DNA from: GCA-2686765 sp036012725
GTDB lineage: Bacteria > Pseudomonadota > Alphaproteobacteria > Rhodospirillales > 2-02-FULL-58-16
Assembly: GCA_036012725.1 (NCBI GenBank)
Contig: DASCPW010000059.1
Coordinates: 1-9,496 of the forward strand
Direction of reading: 5' to 3'
DNA length: 9,496 nucleotides
Shown: one piece after another, positions 1 to 6,002 of the stretch
How the letters are laid out: each line of letters starts with the position of its first letter
How positions within the stretch are numbered: the stretch's first letter is position 1
The notes under the pieces: generated by a model
Database searches by the model: none
Told to the model about the DNA's origin: nothing
The model's input: the letters and a program-made list of their open reading frames with translations, nothing else
Made by a program: the position numbers and the translations under genes

Positions 1-132
1 CGCCCGGCCAAGATAAATCAATCCAGAAATACTGATCGCGGCGACAATCAGGAAAAGCCCCATCCAATATTTCTTATTAATAAGTATCAGGGCAAAGTCT
101 TCGCCGTGATTATTTTCTGCTGAAACACTCAT
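1..132 (-). CDS. Partial membrane-anchored protein of unknown function (N-terminal 44 residues)
   Basis: Only the first 44 codons are present; the gene continues beyond the left edge. The ATG at 132-130 is preceded by a good ribosome-binding site (AAAGGGG, six bases upstream), which supports the start. The N-terminus is a short polar stretch followed by a lysine-rich patch (NKKYW, residues 19-23) and a hydrophobic segment from about residue 24 to 41. This looks like an uncleaved membrane anchor with a cytoplasmic N-terminus. It lies downstream of the heme d1 operon in the same direction but is separated by 424 bases with its own promoter-like region, so it is probably a separate transcription unit. 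A denitrification enzyme anchored at its N-terminus, such as a quinol nitric oxide reductase, would fit the setting, but 44 residues cannot decide this. Confidence 0.6.
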   Translation of the reverse strand, partial: MSVSAENNHGEDFALILINKKYWMGLFLIVAAISISGLIYLGRA

Positions 133-556
133 ATTCGACCCCTTTAACACCATTTTCAGCGATAAATCTGCGACGCAAGAGTGCTGCGCGTCATTCCGTG
201 ACCAGACTCAATCCGAGCCCTCTCAACGAACTTCTCTTAAATATGTATGAATTATACACCTTTGGTATATAAATAATCTACATAAACCGCTCGCCTTGTC
301 AACCAACAAGTTGCGCCGGCAGCCAATAAAATCCCCTAGCCAAAGGCCGGAATCGGCGGTGCGCGACAGCGCCAGCTTGTGGGTAAAACTCTACTGCCAA
401 CATGGCTTTGAACCTATGGGCGAACCGCCCATCGGAAGGTCCTGTCGCCACGAAAAACTCAAGGCATCGCGAACTCCGCAAACTCTTCAATTCGTTAAAA
501 CTCGCGGTACCAAAATTCAACATCTTGTGAGGCTCTACACTTCGAGACGCGGCGAA
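133..556. other. Intergenic region between the chelatase gene and the left-edge gene
   Basis: This 424-base gap separates two minus-strand genes. The part from about 235 to 290 is strongly AT-rich and looks like promoter DNA for the left-edge gene. The rest (about 311-556) has no gene I can support. It contains a perfect 7-bp inverted repeat with a 3-base loop at 416-432 (ATGGGCG-AAC-CGCCCAT), without a following T-run on either strand. I found no convincing rho-independent terminator after the chelatase stop codon at 557. A 74-codon open frame at 299-523 on the minus strand has no ribosome-binding site and overlaps the promoter region, so I do not call it a gene. Confidence 0.6.
251..310 (-). 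promoter_or_regulatory. Putative promoter with a TTG-N8-CAA (FNR/NnrR/DNR-like) box
   Basis: At 296-309 lies TTGTC-AACC-AACAA, which has the TTG-N8-CAA core recognised by Crp/Fnr-family regulators of denitrification, flanked by an extended palindrome (CTTGT-N6-ACAAG, 295-310). It matches the FNR consensus TTGAT-N4-ATCAA at 7 of 10 positions. An AT-rich stretch around 266-273 on the minus strand (TATATA/TTTATA) sits about 32-34 bases downstream of the box centre, as expected for an activator bound near -41.5. A -35-like TTGACA (302-297) with GATTAT after an 18-base spacer (278-273), and a perfect TATAAT at 256-251, are alternative or overlapping elements. The likely target is the gene starting at 132, which would have a leader of about 100-130 bases. 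Confidence 0.4.
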
Positions 557-1402
557 TCAGCGAAAACTTTCCGATTCTACTGTTTTTTGGATGGGCGGAC
601 GGGATTCGAACGTTTGGAAACGGCGGTCGAAGGCCGCCACTTGTTCGATGATCAGCTCACCAAGACCAGGGTCCGAGCCGATGGCGCCAAGATAATGGAT
701 ATGATCCTTACCCTTAAGAGCCAACATCCACGGAAGGTCGTGATCCGCGTGTCGGCCACCGCCGGCGAAAAGCCCCATCGCCAAGACCGGGCCGGCAAGC
801 CCTTCGAGGGCGCTGCCAACTCCGGGCTGCTGGTCTATATAGGCTGTCCGTACTTGCTGGAAGCTACATTTTGTCCGAAGACGTGCCGCCTGCTGCTCGG
901 TCGCCTGCCACGACGCCGGGTCACTAGCCGATCCATGGCCGATAAGCAGCAGCGCCGCCTGATCAGGCGCGACACCATGGCCCTCGGCGAAGCGCCGTGC
1001 CCGGCCCTCCACCAAATCGGCCAAACCCTCCGCCAAGCCGACCGGCGGGCACAAGTAGAGATGGCGGACGGTAGTTTTGGTCATCAATCCAGCACGACTG
1101 AAAGCCAAGGGAACGGTCTCTCGAACGAAGGTCCCGTTGGACATGAACAGCGGTACCAGGTAGGCCGTTTCAGCCGACAGACCGGCAAGTGCCTCCGCCG
1201 GTCCGGGACAGCCCTGGAGGGCGGCGGCACGGGTCTCTTGGAACAGGCTCCGCTCGTCGATTTCAGCCGCCTGGCGCCGCAGCTGGGTGTTGGCCGCCTG
1301 GCAGCTAGCCGAGCCGTGGCCGACGACGATCAGGGCACTTTCCTCCCACCGGACGGGTTCAGTGGCTGGTTCCCGCCGACAGATGGATCTTGTTGTAGAC
1401 AT
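557..1402 (-). CDS. Two-domain CbiX/SirB-like sirohydrochlorin chelatase-family protein
   Basis: 281 residues with two repeats of the small class II chelatase fold. The N-terminal half has the first motif VVGHGSA (residues 26-32, His29) and the PLF..NGTFVRETVP segment (84-98). The C-terminal half has LIGHGSA (154-160, His156) and the matching GLFAGGGRHADHDLP segment (210-224). CbiX and SirB enzymes insert cobalt or iron into sirohydrochlorin using one histidine from each motif. Here the second histidine is present only in the C-terminal half (His218) and is replaced by Phe92 in the N-terminal half. No signal peptide is visible, so it should be cytoplasmic. The ATG lies inside the last codons of nirN (44-base overlap, with GGGAAAG just upstream), so it belongs to the heme d1 operon. 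I infer that it supplies or assists iron insertion to form siroheme; a cobalt or purely regulatory role is possible. Confidence 0.75.
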   Translation of the reverse strand: MSTTRSICRREPATEPVRWEESALIVVGHGSASCQAANTQLRRQAAEIDERSLFQETRAAALQGCPGPAEALAGLSAETAYLVPLFMSNGTFVRETVPLAFSRAGLMTKTTVRHLYLCPPVGLAEGLADLVEGRARRFAEGHGVAPDQAALLLIGHGSASDPASWQATEQQAARLRTKCSFQQVRTAYIDQQPGVGSALEGLAGPVLAMGLFAGGGRHADHDLPWMLALKGKDHIHYLGAIGSDPGLGELIIEQVAAFDRRFQTFESRPPIQKTVESESFR

Positions 1403-2921
1403 TGTACTTTCCCGACGGCTTGCGCATGGGGATGCGTTTGACCTCTTTCAGGGTGGCGGCATCGTAGACGATGATCGCGCCATCCATGTCCCAGATGCTA
1501 ACCAGCGCATAGCGGCCGTCACGGGTGAACTCCACATGGGCCGCCGTCTTGCCCGCAACCGGCCGCAACGTCTTGACGATCTCGAGGGTACGCTTGTCGA
1601 TAACATGGATGGCGTCGCGATCCTTGCCGAAAAATACATCAACCCAGGCATAGGGCGTCCGTTCATGGCTGCGCATGAAGAATCCGGGACCCAGCGTTGA
1701 GATCCGCTTGCGGGTCTTCCAGGTCCGCATGTCGATGACGCTGACGGTGCCTTCCTTCAAATGTGGGGTGGCGAGAACCGGGCCGCCATCATGGGTGAAA
1801 GTTATCCCCGAGCCCAGGTGTGGCATGCCATCCAGGTCGATATCGGCAATCTTGCGCCCGGCATTGAGGTTTACGACCTGTCCATTGCGGGCGTTGCGGG
1901 CGGCCCCGATCAGGTGCCGGTATGAAGGGTCGAAGAAGAAGTCGTCCAGGAAGTCGTCGAGCCTGATCCGCCGGATCGGAAACGGGCCGCGGTCAAAGGT
2001 GCCTTCCTCATGGCCCGGCTGGTGGTTGTGAATCAGCCCCACCGGAACGGGCTTCGGGTTATCCATATAGGAAATCTCCCAGATTTCCGGGATGTCTTTG
2101 AGGGCGGCGACAAAGCTGTTCCTGGGATATGCCGTGTAGACGGCGCTGACCCTGGATGTAACGCTCTTGCCATCGGCGACCGGGGTCACTTTCAGAGGTG
2201 AGAGATCGTGGGCATCCAGAATCACGAGAGTATGCGGCAACATGTTGCCGGCCATAACGGTGCGCCCATCGCCGGAAACGGCGATATTGCGGGTATTGAT
2301 ACCGACCCGCGCCTCGGCCACCGGCTTCAGGCCCCAGAGATCGTACTTTCCAACCCATCCGTCGCGCGAGGCCAGATAGACAAAGCGGCCGTCCGGCGAG
2401 TACTTGGCGCCGCCGTGAAGGGCGAAGCGGGACGGGAACCGCCAGATCGGCTCGAAACGGTCGCCGTCGAGGATGGTGACATGGTGATCGCCGGTTTCGA
2501 CCACAGTGAACAGGTTGAGGGGATCGGCGTCGTGCACCGGCCTTGCCGGCAACGTCTGCGGCCAGTTGTGAACGACGTGGCTGGCGCGGATTTTCTCGAT
2601 CGGCCATTCAGGGACCTCCGCCAGTCCGGTGTAGATGTACGCGACCAGGAGTTTTACCGCAGCTGTGTCGAGGACATCCCCGAAGGCGGGCATCTGGGTG
2701 GCCGGGCGGCCGCCAGTAATCATGGCGCCGGCCTTGTCGCGACGGAGGCGGCGGAGGGTCTCCGGCAAAAGGGGCGGCCCGATGCCCCCGAGACGGCCAA
2801 CGCCGTGACAGGTGGCGCAGTGCTTTTGGTAAAGGAGATGGGCCGGGGAGTCGGCGGCCGAGGCCATGACGGCCATGAGGACGGCAGCGGCAACCGGCAA
2901 CGCGACCTTAAGCCGCCGCAT
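1359..2921 (-). CDS. nirN: NirN, cytochrome c / heme d1-domain dihydro-heme d1 dehydrogenase
   Basis: 520 residues. A Sec signal peptide (1 to about 23, ending ASAA) precedes a short cytochrome c domain with heme motif CATCH (35-39) and a likely axial Met77 (TQMP). The rest is the eight-bladed d1 propeller shared by NirS, NirF and NirN, with likely proximal ligand His169 (ALHGG) and a second pocket histidine at 368 (GMPHLGSG). It ends in the NirN-like SGKYNVYNK...GTSH. By alignment from memory, the stretch that holds the distal catalytic histidine 327 of Pseudomonas NirS reads DDFLDDFFFD here and lacks a histidine, which favours NirN over a nitrite reductase. NirN oxidises dihydro-heme d1 to heme d1 in the periplasm. 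I chose the ATG at 2921 because it starts the signal peptide and follows AAGGGGGGG; a start at 2972 would add 17 Arg-rich residues. It overlaps nirJ by 14 bases. Confidence 0.9.
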   Translation of the reverse strand: MRRLKVALPVAAAVLMAVMASAADSPAHLLYQKHCATCHGVGRLGGIGPPLLPETLRRLRRDKAGAMITGGRPATQMPAFGDVLDTAAVKLLVAYIYTGLAEVPEWPIEKIRASHVVHNWPQTLPARPVHDADPLNLFTVVETGDHHVTILDGDRFEPIWRFPSRFALHGGAKYSPDGRFVYLASRDGWVGKYDLWGLKPVAEARVGINTRNIAVSGDGRTVMAGNMLPHTLVILDAHDLSPLKVTPVADGKSVTSRVSAVYTAYPRNSFVAALKDIPEIWEISYMDNPKPVPVGLIHNHQPGHEEGTFDRGPFPIRRIRLDDFLDDFFFDPSYRHLIGAARNARNGQVVNLNAGRKIADIDLDGMPHLGSGITFTHDGGPVLATPHLKEGTVSVIDMRTWKTRKRISTLGPGFFMRSHERTPYAWVDVFFGKDRDAIHVIDKRTLEIVKTLRPVAGKTAAHVEFTRDGRYALVSIWDMDGAIIVYDAATLKEVKRIPMRKPSGKYNVYNKIHLSAGTSH

Positions 2922-4092
2922 GTCCCCCCCTTCGGCGGGGCGCGCCCGTCGGCTCGACGCCGATCTCCTCATCGCTCAGATAGCAGGCCGGATCCTCGGC
3001 CCACGGGTCGCCAGTCACCTGTAAGGCGCGAACCCGGGTGTTGCCGCCGCAGATATCGAAATAAGCGCAAACGCCGCAGCGGCCGCCGATATGTCTAGGC
3101 TGGCGCCTGAGGCCGACCATCAGCGAGTCCCGGCCGTTCTCCCAGATTTCCGAGAACGGCTGCTCCCGTACGTTACCCAGGTCATGGTGCCACCACATGG
3201 TGTCCGGATGAACGGCACCGCTGTTATCTATATTGGCGATGTTGACGCCGGATGCGTTGCCGCCCCACTGGACCAGCTTGGCCCGTATGTGAGTCTCCAA
3301 CCGGGGAAAATGGCGGCGCACCCAATAGAGCAAGTAGACTCCGTCGGCGTCGTTGTTGCCGGTGACGATCTCCGTCTTGCGGCCGGCCCGGGCATCGCTC
3401 CAAGCGGTGTCGAACAGAAGGTCCACCGCCCGGCGCGTGGTGTCGAGATGGGTGTCATCAGTGCGGTTGCGGTTGCCGCGCCCGGCGTAGTTGAGGTGTG
3501 AGAGATAGAAGCGGTCGATCCCCTCAATGTTGCAGAGCTGCAAGAGATCAGGCAACTCGGCCGCATTATCGATGGTAAGGGTGAACCGAAGCCCGACTTT
3601 GATGCCGGCATCACGGCACCGCCGAGCCGCCGCCAGCGAGCTATCGAAAGCGCCGGCCTTGCGGCGGAAGCGGTCATGGGTTGGACCGATGCCATCGAGG
3701 CTGATGCCGAGGTAATCGTAGCCGGCGGCAGCGATGGCGCCGATGTTGCCGTCGTCGATCAGGGTGCCGTTGGTGGACAGGGCGACAAAGAATCCGAGTT
3801 CCTTGGCGCGTGCCGTTATCTCGAAGATATCGGGCCTGAGCAAGGGCTCGCCGCCGGAAAGGATGAGCGCCGGCACGCCAAATGCTTTCAGGTCTTCCAA
3901 TACGGCGAAAACTTCGTTGGTGGTCAATTCGCCCTGAAAGTCGGTGTCGGCGGACATCGAGTAGCAATGCCGGCAGTTGAGGTTGCAACGCCGGATCAGA
4001 TTCCAGATCACCACCGGGCCGGCGGGACCAGGCATCGGTTCCAGGGGCGTCGGCTCGGCGATTTCGCGCATGAACTGGCTGATTCTGAACAT
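2908..4092 (-). CDS. nirJ: NirJ, radical SAM heme d1 biosynthesis enzyme
   Basis: 394 residues. The radical SAM cluster motif is C36-x3-C40-x2-C43 (RRCNLNCRHCYS), followed by the SAM-binding GGEP at 80-83. The C-terminal SPASM-type region has Cys339, Cys342, Cys348 and Cys370 (RCGVCAYFDICGGN, then PACYLS), which would hold an auxiliary iron-sulfur cluster. NirJ converts 12,18-didecarboxysiroheme towards dihydro-heme d1 by removing the two propionates on rings A and B and leaving oxo groups. It has no signal peptide and acts in the cytoplasm. The start MFRISQFMRE is typical of the family, and GAGGGAAAG lies just upstream of the ATG. The gene begins 14 bases after nirH stops and overlaps nirN at its end. 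AhbC and AhbD of the alternative heme pathway are relatives, but the surrounding nir genes settle the assignment. Confidence 0.95.
   Translation of the reverse strand: MFRISQFMREIAEPTPLEPMPGPAGPVVIWNLIRRCNLNCRHCYSMSADTDFQGELTTNEVFAVLEDLKAFGVPALILSGGEPLLRPDIFEITARAKELGFFVALSTNGTLIDDGNIGAIAAAGYDYLGISLDGIGPTHDRFRRKAGAFDSSLAAARRCRDAGIKVGLRFTLTIDNAAELPDLLQLCNIEGIDRFYLSHLNYAGRGNRNRTDDTHLDTTRRAVDLLFDTAWSDARAGRKTEIVTGNNDADGVYLLYWVRRHFPRLETHIRAKLVQWGGNASGVNIANIDNSGAVHPDTMWWHHDLGNVREQPFSEIWENGRDSLMVGLRRQPRHIGGRCGVCAYFDICGGNTRVRALQVTGDPWAEDPACYLSDEEIGVEPTGAPRRRGGHAAA
2924..2940 (-). promoter_or_regulatory. nirN ribosome-binding site in a possible hairpin
   Basis: Read on the minus strand, CCCCGCC-GAA-GGGGGGG can fold into a stem of six C-G pairs with one G-G mismatch and a GAA loop. 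The seven-G arm is the only Shine-Dalgarno candidate for nirN, three bases from its ATG at 2921. The element lies inside the last codons of nirJ, so ribosomes finishing nirJ would open it. The fold is read by eye and no energy was calculated. Confidence 0.35.
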
Positions 4093-4106
4093 TCGGCGCT
4101 TTCCCT

Positions 4107-4607
4107 CTAGGCCGCGAGCCTGAACCCGGTTTTCTTCAGAATCCGGGTGCTGTAGAGAATCTCGTGACGACCCGTCCGCGGGCCGAGAATATCAGCGATG
4201 CGGCGAACCTTTTCCTCGACCTCGTCGCGGCACCGGCCATGGACCATGGCAAACAGGTTATAGGGCCATTGAGGCTGGTGCCGGGGCCTGAGGTAGCAAT
4301 GCGAGACGAAATCAAGCGCCCCGACCGCACGGCCAGCGGTGGTTACATCGCTATCGGCTATGTCCCAGACCGACATGCCGTTGGCCTTGAAGCCGAGCCG
4401 GTAATGGTTAGGAACGGCACCGATGCGGCGGATAATCCCGGCGGCCAACATCCGCTTCATCCGGGCGATTATCTCTTCGGGCTCGAGGCCGAGGGAGAGC
4501 GCGACGGCGTGATAAGGCCGCGCCGTCAGGGGCAGCCCTTCTTGGGTCGCCGCGATGATGCGGCGGTCCGTGTCGTCGATGGCGGCAGGGGCGGGGCGGG
4601 CACTCAT
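4107..4607 (-). CDS. nirH: NirH, siroheme decarboxylase subunit (NirL/NirH type)
   Basis: 166 residues of the Lrp/AsnC-like siroheme decarboxylase family: an N-terminal winged-helix-like part (about 10-65, DDTDRRII to RRIGAVPNHY) and a C-terminal ferredoxin-like part. The signature SHCYLRPRHQPQWPYN (102-117) followed by FAMVHG (119-124) marks the NirL/NirH branch rather than NirD/NirG. In denitrifiers NirD, NirL, NirG and NirH form a cytoplasmic complex that decarboxylates the acetate groups of siroheme at C12 and C18. The ATG at 4607 overlaps the nirG stop in an ATGA arrangement, which points to translational coupling and decides the start. A longer in-frame start at 4739 lies inside nirG and is unlikely. 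The letter nirH follows operon order (D, L, G, H) and not any residue I can tie to a distinct activity. Confidence 0.9.
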   Translation of the reverse strand: MSARPAPAAIDDTDRRIIAATQEGLPLTARPYHAVALSLGLEPEEIIARMKRMLAAGIIRRIGAVPNHYRLGFKANGMSVWDIADSDVTTAGRAVGALDFVSHCYLRPRHQPQWPYNLFAMVHGRCRDEVEEKVRRIADILGPRTGRHEILYSTRILKKTGFRLAA

Positions 4608-5047
4608 GGCTCTAACCTTAAGCCGATGAAAAACTCCTCCGTCTTCGGCAAGTTGAGCACGGTGAGGCCGGTTTCCGCTTCGATTGCGTCGATAACCCGG
4701 GCGATGCGCCCCGGACGGTCGGTGGCAAGCACGAACCACATATTGAGGCTGTGCTCGCGGGCATAGTTATGGGCGACTTCCGGGTGGGCGTTGACCTGCC
4801 GGGCAACCTCGTCGTAGCGATCCTTGGGTACAGCCGTGGCGGCGAGCGTCAACCCGCCGCCGAGCCGCTCAGCATGGTACATCGGGCCGAAGCGGCTCAG
4901 CACTCCGTCGTCGCGGAGCCGCGCCAGGCGCGCGATGAGTTCATCCTCGGAGAGGCCCAGGCGTAGGGCAACCTCGGCGTAGGGCCGCTCGCAGAGTGGG
5001 AACCCGTCCTGCAACCCACCAACGACGAGGCGGTCGACGGCGTCCAT
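4604..5047 (-). CDS. nirG: NirG, siroheme decarboxylase subunit (NirD/NirG type)
   Basis: 147 residues. The N-terminal winged-helix-like region includes the family hallmark FPLCERPYAEVA (16-27), corresponding to FPLEPRPYARIA in NirD and LPLTxRPYxAV in the L/H members. The C-terminal part carries HNYAREHSLNMWFV (93-106), the NirD/NirG-type signature, and ends LPKTEEFFIGLRLEP. It is a subunit of the cytoplasmic siroheme decarboxylase and should pair with an L/H-type subunit, as AhbA pairs with AhbB. The start is set by a TAATG junction with the end of nirL and by AAAGGGG seven bases upstream. Its stop overlaps the nirH start, so nirL, nirG and nirH are translationally chained. The letter is assigned by order in the operon. 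Confidence 0.89.
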   Translation of the reverse strand: MDAVDRLVVGGLQDGFPLCERPYAEVALRLGLSEDELIARLARLRDDGVLSRFGPMYHAERLGGGLTLAATAVPKDRYDEVARQVNAHPEVAHNYAREHSLNMWFVLATDRPGRIARVIDAIEAETGLTVLNLPKTEEFFIGLRLEP

Positions 5048-5553
5048 TACGCCGCCCCTTTCAGCGGCTTCGTCTCAAGGGCGTAACGGGCGCCGCGCTG
5101 CTTGAACCGGTGGCGGCTGAACAGCGTCACCCTGTCTAGGTCAGAGAGTCCTTCATCGCCGGACAAGGCGTCGATTTGCTCCAACACCGCCTGTTCTTCG
5201 GTACCGTGGATCATGCAGTAGATGTTGTAGGGCCAGTCGGGAGGACACCGCCGGCGCTCATAGCAAAGGGTCACGAAGGGGTGCGAGGCAATCTTTCGGC
5301 CGAGGCCGGCGACGCGATCGTCGGGAACGTTCCAAGCAACCATTGCGTTGGCCTTGTAGCCGAGCTCCCGGTGGCGGACAATAACTCCGAAACGAACAAT
5401 AACCTGGTCGGAAATGAGTCGCCGCAGGCGGGACAATACTCGACTCTCGCTCAGCCTCAAGCGCTCGCCAACCGCCGCATAAGGGCGGGGGGTCAGGGGC
5501 AGACCATCGGCAATGGCCGCCAGCAGGCGCGCGTCGGTCTCGTCTATCGGCAT
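5047..5553 (-). CDS. nirL: NirL, siroheme decarboxylase subunit (NirL/NirH type)
   Basis: 168 residues with the same two-part Lrp/AsnC-like architecture as its neighbours. The N-terminal part starts DETDARLLAAI, with LPLTPRPYAAVG at 18-29. The C-terminal signature is TLCYERRRCPPDWPYN (95-110) followed by YCMIHG (112-117), matching NirH and differing from the HNYxRxH form in NirD and NirG. It acts with NirD, NirG and NirH to remove two acetate carboxyls from siroheme. The ATG at 5553 overlaps the end of nirD by 10 bases; the ribosome-binding site is weak (GGGG about 12 bases upstream), consistent with translation coupled to nirD. The C-terminus is basic (ETKPLKGAA). I see no frameshift or missing family motif. 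Confidence 0.89.
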   Translation of the reverse strand: MPIDETDARLLAAIADGLPLTPRPYAAVGERLRLSESRVLSRLRRLISDQVIVRFGVIVRHRELGYKANAMVAWNVPDDRVAGLGRKIASHPFVTLCYERRRCPPDWPYNIYCMIHGTEEQAVLEQIDALSGDEGLSDLDRVTLFSRHRFKQRGARYALETKPLKGAA

Positions 5554-5999
5554 TTCAGCTCGAACCCCAGGTCGATATGAAAGGCAGTGACGAGGGGCAG
5601 GTCGATGACCTGGAGTTCCACCTTATTCTCGATCTCGCGGAGGACTTGGGCCAGGCGATCCCCATCAGGCGCGGTGATCACGAACCACAGGTTGATGGCG
5701 TGATCGCGTTCATAATTGTGGTTGACCTCGGGGAAGGCGTTGACTTGGGCGGCCACCTCCTCGAGCCGGTGATCCGGGACCCGTATGGCGGCAAGCGTGC
5801 TGGCGCCGACGGTGCCGGGCCGGATGACCGCGCCGACCCGGCTGACCGCGCCGGCCTCGCGGAGCCCGGCGAGACAGGCCAGAACCTCATCCTCGTCGAT
5901 CCCCAAATCCGCTGCGATCCGCGCGTAGGGCCGGGGCTCGAGAGGAAAGTCCCGTTGATAGTCGTTGAGCAGCCGATATTCGATCGCCGTCGGGTCCAT
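5544..5999 (-). CDS. nirD: NirD, siroheme decarboxylase subunit (NirD/NirG type)
   Basis: 151 residues. The N-terminal half is winged-helix-like, with FPLEPRPYARIAADLGI at 18-34. The C-terminal half carries NHNYERDHAINLWFVI (93-108), the NirD/NirG signature, and ends LPLVTAFHIDLGFELKCR. It is a separate protein, whereas some organisms make a fused NirDL, so this operon keeps the four-gene form known from Pseudomonas aeruginosa. Three bases separate its ATG from the nirF stop codon, and its end overlaps nirL. The ribosome-binding site is weak (TTTAGG close to the ATG), so it probably relies on ribosomes finishing nirF. It is cytoplasmic and belongs to the siroheme decarboxylase step of heme d1 synthesis. 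Confidence 0.9.
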   Translation of the reverse strand: MDPTAIEYRLLNDYQRDFPLEPRPYARIAADLGIDEDEVLACLAGLREAGAVSRVGAVIRPGTVGASTLAAIRVPDHRLEEVAAQVNAFPEVNHNYERDHAINLWFVITAPDGDRLAQVLREIENKVELQVIDLPLVTAFHIDLGFELKCR

Positions 6000-6002
6000 G
6001 AC

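Noticed and set aside
416..432. Perfect 7-bp inverted repeat as a terminator of the heme d1 operon
   Set aside because: No T-run follows on the minus strand and it lies 125 bases after the last stop codon; it is noted only as an inverted repeat.
299..523. Small minus-strand frame of 74 codons in the left intergenic region
   Set aside because: It has no ribosome-binding site and no recognisable motif, and it runs into the promoter-like region; I could not distinguish it from chance.
296..1441. Long plus-strand open frame of 381 codons
   Set aside because: It lies mostly opposite the chelatase gene, begins at a non-ATG codon without a ribosome-binding site, and its translation has no recognisable motif and an Arg/Gly-rich shadow composition.
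1359..2921. Assignment of this gene as nitrite reductase NirS
   Set aside because: It is shorter than typical NirS, lacks the expected distal histidine, ends with the NirN-like tail and occupies the nirN position after nirJ.
2208..3098. Plus-strand open frame opposite nirN
   Set aside because: It is antisense to the motif-bearing NirN signal peptide, heme-binding region and propeller, and has no family features of its own.
4107..4739. Longer NirH starting at 4739
   Set aside because: The extra 44 residues are Arg/Gly/Pro-rich, lie inside nirG and match nothing in the family; the ATGA overlap at 4607 is the natural start.
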